Shown here: piece after piece, positions 1 through 8,471 of the stretch
Position numbering within the stretch: the first letter of the stretch is position 1
Layout of the letters: the number at the start of each line of letters is the position of its first letter
Source of the DNA: an uncultured SAR116 cluster alpha proteobacterium
Lineage (GTDB): Bacteria; Pseudomonadota; Alphaproteobacteria; Puniceispirillales; Puniceispirillaceae
Direction: 5' to 3'
Assembly (NCBI GenBank): GCA_902625725.1
Contig: CACOCY010000009.1
Coordinates: forward strand, 1-64,000
DNA length: 64,000 nucleotides
Notes under the pieces: model-generated
What the model saw: only the letters and a program-made list of their open reading frames with translations
Database searches by the model: none
What the model was told of the DNA's origin: nothing
Translations under genes and position numbers: made by a program

Positions 1-864
1 TGTTTTCGTTAAAACTGCCAATGTCACAACACCTCCCCCAACTAAAGTCCAACTCGACGGAACTTCATGTATGAATAGCCAAACCCATATTGGTGCAAAC
101 GTAAATTCTAAAAGCATAAAAAGAGTTAATTCTGCTGCAAGCAGGTGCTTTGACGCGATAATAAACAATATATTAGCTGTGGCCTGAAGAATACCACCAA
201 TAACAAAGCATATGATTGCATCGTGCATGGAGATAAGCAAATTATCACTCGTGTAAATTAACGCAACAATGATAATTATTAAATTAGATAAAATCAAAGT
301 TGGCAGCATTTCTGACTTACTATTTCGACGTATCATTATGGCATATGAAGAAAAACCAATCGCGCATAGTAATGCCATAAAGTTTCCATATAAAGTTACT
401 GAACCCAAGCCTTGAAAAAACATCAGAGATATCCCGATCGCTGCTGTGAACATGGTTATATAAGTAGATTTATCGATACGTTCATCAAGAAATATCCAAG
501 CCAATATAGCAGTTAAAAAAGGAATAAAACAAAGGGTGAAAGTTGTAGCAGCAACAGTAGTATTGGTTATTGCCTGTAAAAAGGAAATGCTTGCAAAGGC
601 TAAGAAACAGGCGGCTAAAAAACCTTGCATTCCGATACCCTTAAGTTTTAGTGGTACAGTTTTTCCATACCGAAAAAATAATACAGTTATCACCGTAAAT
701 CCAAATGTAATTGACCGATAAAAGTTGATTTGCCAATTATCTGCAGTTTCTATATTTCGAATAGCCAACCCAGCAAAGCTAATAGTAATGGAACCAATCA
801 GCATCAAAGCCATCGCATATCCGCGTTTAAGGCTTATTTTTAAAATCTCTTGTTTTTCAATCAT
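1..864 (-). CDS. EamA/DMT-family transporter, C-terminus cut by the window edge
   Basis: Reading the minus strand from an ATG at 864 gives an open frame of 288 codons that runs off the left edge. The product is very hydrophobic with about ten membrane segments in two similar halves, as in EamA-type drug/metabolite exporters of the inner membrane. Diagnostic stretches are NFYRSITFG in the first half, an ALLCAIGFSSYAIMIRR linker, and AAELTLFMLLEFTFAPIWVW in the second half, the usual 'E.....P..a' signature of the family. The substrate cannot be told. The gene lies downstream of the lysE-like gene on the same strand but is separated from it by 374 bp, so it probably has its own promoter. Confidence 0.85.
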   Translation of the reverse strand, partial: MIEKQEILKISLKRGYAMALMLIGSITISFAGLAIRNIETADNWQINFYRSITFGFTVITVLFFRYGKTVPLKLKGIGMQGFLAACFLAFASISFLQAITNTTVAATTFTLCFIPFLTAILAWIFLDERIDKSTYITMFTAAIGISLMFFQGLGSVTLYGNFMALLCAIGFSSYAIMIRRNSKSEMLPTLILSNLIIIIVALIYTSDNLLISMHDAIICFVIGGILQATANILFIIASKHLLAAELTLFMLLEFTFAPIWVWLFIHEVPSSWTLVGGGVVTLAVLTKT

Positions 865-1238
865 ACTTTGTTAACACTCCAGCTGAGTTAACAAACTCTT
901 TTTTAAAGAATGAAACGACAGTCTTTTATCTTTTTTATTAAATTAACCGTATGTAAATGTAATATACATTGAAGAGACGTTCATCTCATAAATTTAAAAC
1001 AAATCAAAGCTGAATTTCCTGAATTCACGGTAACTCAAGCCTTAATTCAATTATCTTTGCAAACCTTGCAAAGAATGGAGAGTAATATATGCTGAACCCA
1101 TCAATACGAATATACAACCAATGATGCTTTAGCAATTTCATCAAAATAGGGTTTTATAAAGATAAAAATCTGTATTTTTTCTTCAGTTATGACTATCCAA
1201 CTCGCCGTAATTCAGGAGAGATTATTAAAATACTCCAT
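865..1238. other. Intergenic region, no gene seen
   Basis: This 374-bp AT-rich stretch separates two minus-strand transporter genes. I find no reading frame with coding character, no tRNA and no convincing terminator hairpin. It presumably holds the promoter of the EamA-type gene. Confidence 0.5.
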
Positions 1239-1829
1239 CTAATTTATAATTGACCAAACAGATAATCCAACCACCACCACAAGGCTGATTGCCATGAAAA
1301 TATTGATATTTTTTTGCATATGCTCAGATAAATCCAATTGATTTATTTTAATGCCAATGAATAGCCACAAGCAATGAAGAAGGGTCCAAATAACATTAGT
1401 TATTAAAAATTTCAGACTAGTTTCAATTATGAAATTTTGAGGATGAAACGCAAAACCACTTAGAATCGTCATATTTACAGCATATACTTTTGGGTTTATG
1501 AGCTGAAAAGTTAACCCAGTTAGTAATCCAGGTTTAGGGATATTTATAAATGATATATTAGTCCTTGCAAAAGCAATCCTTATGGCTAAGTAACCAAGAT
1601 ACGAAGCTGATATAAATAATAATCCCGTACGAACTGTTGGATTTGCCAACATTATTGTGGAAAGGCCAAAAATAGCTGCCAAAAAAGCAATATTATAGCC
1701 AATAAATAATCCGATTAAATATTTAATTCCTTGGCGCCAACCGAATGCTGCACCGACTCCTGCAAGTGACAAAACGCCTGGACCAGGCGTCAAAATTAAC
1801 AAGAAAACAGCCAGAACAAAGGCAATCAT
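1239..1829 (-). CDS. LysE/RhtB-family amino-acid exporter
   Basis: The 196-residue hydrophobic protein begins MIAFVLAVFLLILTPGPGVL; the TPGPG motif near residue 15 and the following GxxxGWRxG segment are hallmarks of the LysE/RhtB translocator family. About six membrane helices are visible and the length is normal (about 200 residues). Such proteins export amino acids or related metabolites across the inner membrane; the substrate cannot be predicted. It is divergent from the nuclease gene at 2008 with about 180 bp between them. Confidence 0.88.
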   Translation of the reverse strand: MIAFVLAVFLLILTPGPGVLSLAGVGAAFGWRQGIKYLIGLFIGYNIAFLAAIFGLSTIMLANPTVRTGLLFISASYLGYLAIRIAFARTNISFINIPKPGLLTGLTFQLINPKVYAVNMTILSGFAFHPQNFIIETSLKFLITNVIWTLLHCLWLFIGIKINQLDLSEHMQKNINIFMAISLVVVVGLSVWSIIN

Positions 1830-2007
1830 TTATAAAATCCATCTCGACAGGTTAGGGTTTTAGTAGATATCATGTTTGTTATTGCTTTAGCACATTTGAT
1901 TTTTTTTAGTAAACTAATCTCACTTTTACTGTTTAGTGTTAAAATAAACTTTCAATTTCCATCTAAATTTCTTATTTATTTTTATGATTTTATAGGATTT
2001 ACCTCTA

Positions 2008-2790
2008 TTGTCATTTACTATGACCAGACATCGCGGCCAATATAAACCAGGGCATGAAAGCCCCTATGAACTCAGTCGATCACGTATCGAAAACTTTGTA
2101 CGATGCCCTGCTTGTTTTTATATGCAGCAAGTCCTCAAAATTGAGTTTCCATCTATTCCTGGCTTTAACATCAATGAAGCAACTGATGTTCTCCTGAAAA
2201 GAGATTTCGATAAATATCGAGGCCACTCGGAAACACATCCCTTTTTAATACATATGGGGATGGAGCACCTTGTTCCATTTGAACATGAGCATTTTGAACT
2301 ATGGACACAAAGCCTACATTTTGGCGCAGCGGACCGAATGAATACAGTGCATGAACCAACACATCTTCTGATCGGTGGTGGGCTAGATGATGTGTGGCTT
2401 AACACGAACACCAACCAGCTTCATATCGTTGATTATAAAAGCACTTCTCAAAAATCAGACGGCAAAGAGATTACCCTGGTAGACCCATGGAAGGCTGGAT
2501 ACAAACGACAAATGGACCTGTATGTTTGGGTAATGCGTCAAAAAGGATTTGACGTCAGTGATGAAGGATATTTCTTATATTGTGACGGAGACCGTTTCAG
2601 TGACTATGATTTTTTAGGAACCCAAAATGCGGTAATGAAATTCAAAATGTCACTCCTCCCATACACAGTCGATACATCTTGGGTTGAGCCAACGCTCTTT
2701 AATGTTAAGGAATGCTTAGACGGTCCGCGATGCCCGGACCATGATCCTGATTGTGAACATGGGCATTTTCTAAAACAAGTTTTATCTTAG
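2008..2790 (+). CDS. PD-(D/E)XK superfamily nuclease, RecB/Cas4-like
   Basis: A 260-residue soluble protein. The N-terminus has SRIENFVRCPACFYMQ, the 'S.i..f..CP..f' motif that opens RecB/AddB/Cas4-type nuclease domains. Near residues 128-148 there is GGLDDVW followed by HIVDYKST, matching the GxxD...DYK catalytic signature. The C-terminus is rich in Cys and His (CLDGPRCPDHDPDCEHGH) and, with the N-terminal CPAC, could hold a metal or Fe-S cluster as in Cas4. TTG at 2008 has an AGGA ten bases upstream; an ATG at 2020 is the alternative start. No cas genes, addAB or helicase are adjacent, so its role (repair, defence, DNA processing) is unknown. Confidence 0.75.
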   Translation: MSFTMTRHRGQYKPGHESPYELSRSRIENFVRCPACFYMQQVLKIEFPSIPGFNINEATDVLLKRDFDKYRGHSETHPFLIHMGMEHLVPFEHEHFELWTQSLHFGAADRMNTVHEPTHLLIGGGLDDVWLNTNTNQLHIVDYKSTSQKSDGKEITLVDPWKAGYKRQMDLYVWVMRQKGFDVSDEGYFLYCDGDRFSDYDFLGTQNAVMKFKMSLLPYTVDTSWVEPTLFNVKECLDGPRCPDHDPDCEHGHFLKQVLS

Positions 2791-2894
2791 AACAAATATC
2801 ATTTAGATTATTTCTCCAAAAACCAAAAATCCTATTTTTATTTCCAATCGTATTTACATCAGGAAATCAATATTTTCAGAGGCTCCCTCAAACC

Positions 2895-4385
2895 GTGCTT
2901 ACCTTACAGTATTCTGAATTTAAAAGAGATTGGCTTGCAAATGTGCGTGGAGACATATTGGCTGGCCTTGTAGTTGCCCTCGCTCTTATCCCTGAAGCGA
3001 TAGCATTTTCAATAATTGCTGGAGTGGACCCAAAAGTTGGGCTGTATGCATCATTTTCAATTGCTGTAATAAGTGCTTTTACTGGAGGTAGGCCAGGAAT
3101 GATATCTGCTGCAACTGCAGCAACAGCTGTATTAATGGTTACACTCGTTAAAGCTTACGGGCTCCAATATTTGCTTGCAACAACTGTCTTAGCTGGCCTA
3201 CTGCAAATCATCGCCGGATTGCTTCGTTTTGGAAATCTAATGCGGTTTGTATCCAAGTCTGTTTTAACAGGATTTGTTAACGCGTTAGCTATTTTAATAT
3301 TTCTTGCTCAAATTCCTGAATTAATTGGGGTCCCAATCCTCACTTATGGCATGGTAGTTTTTGGCTTGCTTATCATTTATCTTTTACCAAAGGTAACGAA
3401 AACTATACCATCACCACTCATTTGTATTCTGGTTTTAACTTTAGTTTGTCAAGGCTTCGGATTGGACCTTCGAACGGTCTCAGATATGGGGTCTCTTCCT
3501 AATAGTTTGCCAATATTTTTATTACCAGAAATTCCGCTAAATTTCGAAACCTTGTCAATTATAACACCACCAGCCATAGCAATTGCAACTGTTGGTCTAC
3601 TGGAATCACTTATGACTGCCTCTGTTGTAGACGAACTTACTGACACAGGCAGTAGTAAAAATCGTGAATGTATAGGTCAGGGTATATCTAACTTTTTTAC
3701 AGGATTTATCGGCGGGATGGCTGGTTGTGCAATGATAGGACAATCGGTAATTAATATAAAATCTGGTGGAAGAGGCAGGCTGTCAACTCTTTGTGCGGGG
3801 GTATTTCTCTTAATCTTATGTGTTGGACTTGGTGATTGGGTTGGGATGATTCCAATGGCAGCACTAATTGCAATAATGATCATGGTTTCAATCGGAACAT
3901 TCAGCTGGCAATCTATTGCAGATCTTAAAAAACATCCTCGTAGTTCTTCTATCGTTATGTTAGCCACTGTAGTGACTGTAGTCACAACTCATAATTTAGC
4001 TTTTGGAGTACTAGTTGGAGTTTTACTATCAGGAATATTCTTTGCCGGAAAAATTTCACAAATATTTCGTTTATCATCTGTATCAACAACCGATGGTAAA
4101 TCAAGAACTTACATAGTTGAAGGTCAGGTCTTTTTTGCATCTTCAGAGAAATTTTTAAATTCTTTTGATTTTCAGGAAGCGCTTGAGACAGTGACAATAG
4201 ACCTCACAAAAGCGCACATTTGGGATATTTCCAGTGTAGCAGCACTTGATACGGTAATTTTAAAGTTTCAACGAGAAGGCGCTGAGGTTAAACTTGTTGG
4301 ATTGAATGACGCTAGTGAAACAATAGTTGATGAATTAACTGTTTACGATAAGTCAGGTGGGCTTAAGAGACTTATTTCAAAATAA
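2895..4385 (+). CDS. SulP-family anion permease with STAS domain
   Basis: This 496-residue protein has a membrane domain with about 10-12 helices (residues 15-390) followed by a cytoplasmic STAS domain (about 405-496). [18 protein letters not shown] near residue 22 is the SulP signature. Family members carry sulfate, bicarbonate or other anions across the inner membrane, with coupling to Na+ or H+ varying between subfamilies. The GTG start at 2895 is preceded by an AGAGG-like ribosome site. The gene ends 14 bp before a tandem universal stress protein gene, so the two are probably cotranscribed, an arrangement often seen for bacterial SulP genes. The substrate is not decidable here. Confidence 0.9.
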   Translation: MLTLQYSEFKRDWLANVRGDILAGLVVALALIPEAIAFSIIAGVDPKVGLYASFSIAVISAFTGGRPGMISAATAATAVLMVTLVKAYGLQYLLATTVLAGLLQIIAGLLRFGNLMRFVSKSVLTGFVNALAILIFLAQIPELIGVPILTYGMVVFGLLIIYLLPKVTKTIPSPLICILVLTLVCQGFGLDLRTVSDMGSLPNSLPIFLLPEIPLNFETLSIITPPAIAIATVGLLESLMTASVVDELTDTGSSKNRECIGQGISNFFTGFIGGMAGCAMIGQSVINIKSGGRGRLSTLCAGVFLLILCVGLGDWVGMIPMAALIAIMIMVSIGTFSWQSIADLKKHPRSSSIVMLATVVTVVTTHNLAFGVLVGVLLSGIFFAGKISQIFRLSSVSTTDGKSRTYIVEGQVFFASSEKFLNSFDFQEALETVTIDLTKAHIWDISSVAALDTVILKFQREGAEVKLVGLNDASETIVDELTVYDKSGGLKRLISK

Positions 4386-4399
4386 AAGGTTTTAAAAAC

Positions 4400-5254
4400 A
4401 TGGAAAGAATGCTGGCATTTGTTGATGGTTCTATTTACAGCGAAAGTGTTTGTGATCACACGATATGGATAGCTCAAAAAAATCATTCAAAAGTATCTGT
4501 TTTCAATGTGATTGATGTGAGCGAAACAAGCCATAACGCCGCAAATTTTTCTGGAAATCTTGTTGCTGAGGCTCGCAGCACACTCCTATCTGAACTTGCT
4601 GAATTAGACAATAAAAGAGCTAAGCTGGCTCAAAAAAAAGGAAGATTAATTTTGGAGAATTCTGAAGCCCGTTTAATAGCGGGTGGCATAAAAAATATAG
4701 ATACCCATCTCCGACACGGAGACTTTGTTGATACCGTAACTGAATTTCAAAAAGAGGCCGATATTTTAATCATCGGCAAAAGAGGAGAGGCAGCCAACTT
4801 TGCCAAACTACACCTTGGTTCAAATCTTGAAAGACTAATTAGGGCAGCAAATAAGCCAGTTCTGGTTGCAGCCCGAAATTTCAAACCAATTAAAAGAGTG
4901 CTCATAGGATTTGACGGAGGGAAAAGTGCTATTAGGGCGGTAGAACATGTCTCAAATCACGACTTATTTAAAGACCTCGAATGTCATCTTTTATCTGCTG
5001 GAAGAATTGACATCAATCGAAAGGGAAAGTTAGAGGCTGCTGAAAGGTTGCTCACGGAAAAAGGTCGCAAAACTAAAACTTTTAAAACCGCAGGGGATGC
5101 TGAAACGGTAATAAGTGATCACGTAGAGCAGCATAATATAGACCTATTGGTCGTGGGAGCTTATGGACACTCGAGAATACGAAATCTAATGATAGGGTCA
5201 ACAACTACGCAAATGATAAGGTCTTGCCTAATTCCAGTTTTATTATTTCGCTAA
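4400..5254 (+). CDS. Tandem-domain universal stress protein
   Basis: The 284-residue protein has two UspA-type domains (about 1-155 and 165-284). The second ends with GAYGHSRIRNLMIGSTT, a full G-x2-G-x9-G-S/T nucleotide-binding motif, so it probably binds ATP. The first has the similar GKRGEAANFAKLHLGS. Between them, RVLIGFDGGKSAIRAVEH begins the second domain as expected. The gene lies 14 bp downstream of the SulP permease, which suggests a regulatory or accessory role for transport; that is inference. It is soluble and cytoplasmic. Confidence 0.88.
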   Translation: MERMLAFVDGSIYSESVCDHTIWIAQKNHSKVSVFNVIDVSETSHNAANFSGNLVAEARSTLLSELAELDNKRAKLAQKKGRLILENSEARLIAGGIKNIDTHLRHGDFVDTVTEFQKEADILIIGKRGEAANFAKLHLGSNLERLIRAANKPVLVAARNFKPIKRVLIGFDGGKSAIRAVEHVSNHDLFKDLECHLLSAGRIDINRKGKLEAAERLLTEKGRKTKTFKTAGDAETVISDHVEQHNIDLLVVGAYGHSRIRNLMIGSTTTQMIRSCLIPVLLFR

Positions 5255-5281
5255 TTAACTGAACAAAGCCTTATTTATTTT

Positions 5282-5578
5282 TTGATTTTTTTAAAAAAAA
5301 TTCTTTTTGTAATGGTAATTTTTCTCAATTTTATAAACTTAGGCATTTCAGATATAACAGGATATAACTTATGTTCTGGACCGATAGATACGGGGCTTGC
5401 AATGAAACGGACGCGAAATGATACTGAAGATAGTGAATTTTTTCTAGACCTATTGAAGGACCAGTTTGTGTTTTTTTATGCGCTAACAAATGTGATAATC
5501 GATGCCTATAAAAAAGCTCGAAAAAATTATAATGCAGAAGAATGCATGAATTCTAGTAAAGAGAAAGAGGCAGGCTAA
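5282..5578 (+). CDS. Small hypothetical secreted or anchored protein
   Basis: I do not recognise this family. The 98-residue frame starts at a TTG (5282) or at an ATG at codon 11. It begins with a Lys-containing tip and a hydrophobic stretch (ILFVMVIFLNFINLGIS) typical of a signal peptide. The mature part has two cysteines (YNLCSGP, EECMNS) that could form a disulfide and a charged tail. It follows the stress-protein gene by 27 bp and may be the last gene of that operon. Length and composition favour a real gene but the evidence is modest. Confidence 0.45.
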   Translation: MIFLKKILFVMVIFLNFINLGISDITGYNLCSGPIDTGLAMKRTRNDTEDSEFFLDLLKDQFVFFYALTNVIIDAYKKARKNYNAEECMNSSKEKEAG

Positions 5579-5627
5579 TACTATTTGAGTAGTGGGTAGC
5601 CATTTTTTATCCCACATTTTGTCTTAA

Positions 5628-5702
5628 ATTCTACAGGACGGCATTGGACAAGTCCAGCACTTATTATCCCATAATATTTTGATTTTATTGAGATATTTTT
5701 GA
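5628..5702 (+). pseudogene. C-terminal gene remnant shared with 9845-9916
   Basis: The last 21 codons here (DGIGQVQHLLSHNI...) match the end of the frame at 9707-9916 almost residue for residue. Within those 21 codons the two copies differ at six bases: four are synonymous and two give Q/R and L/I exchanges, as expected if both descend from a translated gene. An in-frame TAA at 5625 truncates this copy. Both copies lie the same distance upstream of a tRNA-Ser att repeat. The family is unknown; it could be the end of an element-borne gene. Confidence 0.45.
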
Positions 5703-5741
5703 ATTAAAGATGATAAAAGATGATAGTAATGAGGGTAGTGC

Positions 5742-5754
5742 GGCGGAGGGGAAG
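5742..5754 (+). repeat. Decayed att copy (att1) of the tRNA-Ser 3' end
   Basis: Thirteen bases, ggcggaggggaag, match the 3' end of the tRNA-Ser gene at 16528-16619; one further mismatch (gtgC versus gtgT) precedes them. The sequence upstream (5636-5741) is related to that upstream of att2, which supports a true attachment-site copy and not a chance match. It marks the left edge of module E1. Confidence 0.6.
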
Positions 5755-5814
5755 AACTCCGAATACCCATTTAACCTATTGTTTTATAGATATTTTTTTA
5801 CTTATTAAGAATAC

Positions 5815-5835
5815 TACCCCACATTTTACCCCACA
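5815..5835 (+). repeat. Paired direct repeat near att1
   Basis: TACCCCACA occurs twice, at 5815-5823 and 5827-5835, with 12-bp periodicity. It is a candidate pair of arm-type integrase binding sites, but the geometry differs from the pairs in E2 and E3 and no matching pair was seen at the other end of E1. Confidence 0.3.
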
Positions 5836-5934
5836 AATTTTATTGAAAAATGTAGTCTTTAAGTCTGGTGTATTTTCGTTTGAGGGTTACTAAACTGGTT
5901 TGATAATCAGCTTAAGTTTTTTAATATGGGTGGT

Positions 5935-5964
5935 GGTCCATGTACCGTGGACCTGTGACCACGG
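5935..5964. other. Two overlapping, mutually exclusive hairpins
   Basis: GGTCCA (5935-5940) can pair with TGGACC (5948-5953), while CCGTGG (5945-5950) can pair with CCACGG (5959-5964). Both cannot form together. There is no U-run, so this is not an ordinary terminator. It lies just downstream of the DUF2470 gene and inside module E1. Confidence 0.4.
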
Positions 5965-6086
5965 ACCCCGCAGGGTTGATGGATCGCCAATTTTTAACCA
6001 ATGAATTTTCGAGAGAACCAAAAATATCTTTTAGAGTAAATCAACTTAAAAATATTATCTTGCCTATATATTTAAGAACTCTTCTT

Positions 6087-6368
6087 TTAATCTAACTCAA
6101 AATTTCTATATTTTTTTGCCTGTATAATCAGTTGGTTTTTATAATGCTCCACACTTTCAGTCGCTTTTTCAAATTTTATAAAGAGCTTTTTTCCACCAGT
6201 ATCAATATAGTATCCGTCAACTTGCAAAGTTATCATTTTCGCATGAGGATCCTTGATCCCATGCTGTGCATGCAAACTCGAAATAATGGAGTTCTGATGG
6301 TCAGAATTCATATGGTCCATTATTCTGGTACTAGATATTTCGAGCCAATCTGGATTTTTATTTTTCAT
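6087..6368 (-). CDS. DUF2470 domain protein, HugZ C-terminal-like
   Basis: A 93-residue protein that consists of one DUF2470 domain: ISSTRIMDHMNSDHQNSI near the N-terminus is the typical 'ri.dHmN.DH' motif found at the C-terminal end of HugZ-type haem-utilisation proteins, followed by the usual V-D-G-Y segment (VDGYYIDTGGKK). Standalone copies are known but their chemistry is unclear. It is divergent from a haem ABC transporter operon and shares a Fur-box-like site with it, which supports a role in haem or iron handling. The flavin-like domain of full-length HugZ is missing here. Confidence 0.75.
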   Translation of the reverse strand: MKNKNPDWLEISSTRIMDHMNSDHQNSIISSLHAQHGIKDPHAKMITLQVDGYYIDTGGKKLFIKFEKATESVEHYKNQLIIQAKKYRNFELD

Positions 6369-6414
6369 TCAAAAAAATCTTTCCATTTGCAAACATTGAT
6401 CTATATTTTAAATC

Positions 6415-6433
6415 AATAATGATTATCATTTAC
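6415..6433. promoter_or_regulatory. Fur-box-like operator between DUF2470 and hmuT
   Basis: The core AATGATTATCATT (6418-6430) is a perfect 6-1-6 inverted repeat and, on the minus strand, equals the middle 13 bases of the classical Fur consensus GATAATGATAATCATTATC. Over 19 bases, 15 match. It sits between divergent haem genes, 47 bp from one start and about 140 bp from the other, as an iron-responsive operator serving both would. In Alphaproteobacteria Irr or RirA can replace Fur, so the regulator is uncertain. Confidence 0.7.
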
Positions 6434-6570
6434 AACTTATTTTAGCAATTCTTAGTTAAGGCATATTGTAGCAAAATGAAAATAGCGCACTTTTATATCG
6501 GTTGCTGATGATAAAGATAGGAGGTTCTGTCTGGAACTATAGTTCTTCTGACAGTAATAAGCTTTATGTA

Positions 6571-7434
6571 ATGAAAAATTTTTTAAGAACATTTTTAGTT
6601 TTATTTTTTTTGCTTATTACAAAATCATCTTTAAGTAATTGCGAAATAGCGAATAATGATGACAGAATTGTTGCAGCAGGGGGTTCCGTCACAGAAACAA
6701 TCTTTTTTTTGGAGAAAGAAAAAAATTTAGTTGCAAGAGATTTAACCTCTAATTTTCCGCCAAAAGCGTTAGAATTGCCATCTATAGGATACGTAAGGAA
6801 TCTCTCATCAGAGGGTTTGCTATCACTGAAACCAACGTTAATACTAGCCGAAGCCGATGTTGGACCAGATAATGTTATTGAGCAAGTCAAGAAAACATCT
6901 ATAGAACTTAGGATAGTCCCTGATAACTATAGTGAAGAGGGGATAATGTCTAAAGCGTTGTGTATCGGATCGATACTTGATGTTGATGATGAATTATTAA
7001 ACGAAAAAATAAACTCACTAAAAAAATCTATAAATACACTCAATAATGTGAGAGAGAAAGCAAAGTCGAGAAAAAAAATTATTTTGATTTTAATGATGAG
7101 AGGGACTTCACCAATTGTTGCGGGCTCTGAAACATCAGGAGATGGTTTCATTGCAATGACTGGAAACGAAAATGCATTCCTTGATATGTCAGGTTGGAAG
7201 CCAGTTGGCTTGGAGAATATTATCGAAAGTAACCCCGATTACATAATAGTTACAAAAAGAGGTTTTTCTGGTTTCAAAAATACAGAAGATTTTCTGAAGC
7301 AGACTGGTTTAATAGCTACACAGGCCGGAAAAAATGGAAAACTTATTGTTGGTGATGGAATGGAGATGCTTGGCTTTGGGCCAAGAACACTCACATTTGC
7401 CGCCAAAATTTCAGAACTCCTAACTCATGAATAA
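6571..7434 (+). CDS. hmuT: Haemin ABC transporter, periplasmic binding protein
   Basis: From the ATG at 6571 the protein has 287 residues and a clear signal peptide (MKNFLRTFLVLFFLLITKSS). DRIVAAGGSVTETIFFL is the strongly conserved opening of the HmuT/ShuT family, and the C-terminal part has EMLGFGPRTLTFAAKI. The open frame extends upstream to 6502, but a start there would bury the signal peptide. The protein would bind haem in the periplasm and hand it to HmuUV encoded directly downstream. No outer-membrane haem receptor or TonB is in the window. Confidence 0.9.
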   Translation: MKNFLRTFLVLFFLLITKSSLSNCEIANNDDRIVAAGGSVTETIFFLEKEKNLVARDLTSNFPPKALELPSIGYVRNLSSEGLLSLKPTLILAEADVGPDNVIEQVKKTSIELRIVPDNYSEEGIMSKALCIGSILDVDDELLNEKINSLKKSINTLNNVREKAKSRKKIILILMMRGTSPIVAGSETSGDGFIAMTGNENAFLDMSGWKPVGLENIIESNPDYIIVTKRGFSGFKNTEDFLKQTGLIATQAGKNGKLIVGDGMEMLGFGPRTLTFAAKISELLTHE

Positions 7435-7451
7435 TTAAACGAATAGCAAGA

Positions 7452-8471
7452 ATGATTTCATTACGTCAATTAATGAATACTAAACAAATTTTTTGGATAT
7501 CTGTTCTATCTATAGCCGTAATTTTTTCAACCATAGCTGCAATAAGTTTTGGGGGGGTAGATGTCGAACTCAAAAATATTTTTACAGGTACCATTAGTCC
7601 TCTCGAACTCGAGGTGCTAGCAAATATCAGGGGTCCAAGAGTTTTACTTGCAGCTGTAGTTGGGGCTGCTCTAGGTATATCAGGAGCAGCATTGCAAGGA
7701 TTGTTTAGAAATCCCTTAGCAGATCCAGGTTTGATTGGTGTTTCAGCAGGTGCAGCTCTTGGTGCGGTATCAGCCATTGTTTTTTTTAAAGACGGTCTTT
7801 TTGGTTTGCAATTTGGAATTTTCTTAGTTCCATTAGCTTCCGTTTTAGGTTCTTTAATTGTTATTGGTCTAATTTTTACCTTGACGAGTGGATTTACGCA
7901 ATCGGGAATAACTTATATGTTACTTGTTGGTATCGCATTAAATGCGCTTGCAACTGTAGGTATTGGCTTTCTCACATTTATAAGTAATGATAGCCAGTTA
8001 CGGGGTCTTACCTATTGGATGATGGGAAGCTTTGGCAGTGCTAATTGGCAACTTTTAATTCCTACCATCATTATCGTAACTATCGCCATTGCCAATTTGT
8101 TTATGATATCTAAAAAGTTGGATATTATTCAGTTAGGCGAGGTTGAAGCTCATAGATTAGGCATCAATATCAGATTGATAAAAATGACAATAGTGCTCTG
8201 TTCAGCTTTTATGATCGGAGCTTGTGTCTCACTATCAGGTATTATTGGTTTCATTGGATTGGTAGTGCCTCATTTAGTAAGATTGTTGGGTGGGGCAAAC
8301 CACACTTTCTTACTGCCTGGTTCTGCGTTGTTAGGTATCTCAATTTCTGTGCTTTCTGATTTATTTTCGAGAATTGTAATAACACCTGCAGAATTACCTG
8401 TTGGTTTGGCAACAAGTGCTTTAGGAGCACCTTTTTTCTTATGGTTAATAATAAGGCTTGGTAAAAATTGA
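7452..8471 (+). CDS. hmuU: Haemin ABC transporter permease, FecCD family
   Basis: A 339-residue polytopic inner-membrane protein of the FecCD/BtuC type. Signatures are RGPRVLLAAVVGAALGISGA near residue 55, GLFRNPLADPGLIGVSAGAA near residue 90, and GIIGFIGLVVPHLVRL near residue 265, the site that contacts the ATPase. It begins 17 bp after hmuT and its stop overlaps the hmuV start by four bases (TTGA), so the three genes form one operon. The substrate assignment comes from the HmuT partner. Confidence 0.92.
   Translation: MISLRQLMNTKQIFWISVLSIAVIFSTIAAISFGGVDVELKNIFTGTISPLELEVLANIRGPRVLLAAVVGAALGISGAALQGLFRNPLADPGLIGVSAGAALGAVSAIVFFKDGLFGLQFGIFLVPLASVLGSLIVIGLIFTLTSGFTQSGITYMLLVGIALNALATVGIGFLTFISNDSQLRGLTYWMMGSFGSANWQLLIPTIIIVTIAIANLFMISKKLDIIQLGEVEAHRLGINIRLIKMTIVLCSAFMIGACVSLSGIIGFIGLVVPHLVRLLGGANHTFLLPGSALLGISISVLSDLFSRIVITPAELPVGLATSALGAPFFLWLIIRLGKN

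Larger units (their letters stand above)
5579..6086. other. Island boundary region without an intact gene
   Basis: This 508-bp gap contains the remnant reading frame at 5628-5702, a decayed tRNA-Ser att copy at 5742-5754, a pair of TACCCCACA repeats at 5815-5835 and two overlapping hairpins at 5935-5964, each listed separately. I see no intact gene. Confidence 0.6.

Noticed and set aside
2008-2790. Calling the PD-(D/E)XK protein Cas4.
   Set aside because: No CRISPR array or other cas genes are in the window, and the cysteine layout alone is not enough.
6502-6570. Possible 23-residue N-terminal extension of HmuT from the upstream ATG.
   Set aside because: It would place charged and polar residues before a normal signal peptide that begins at 6571, and the family starts there.
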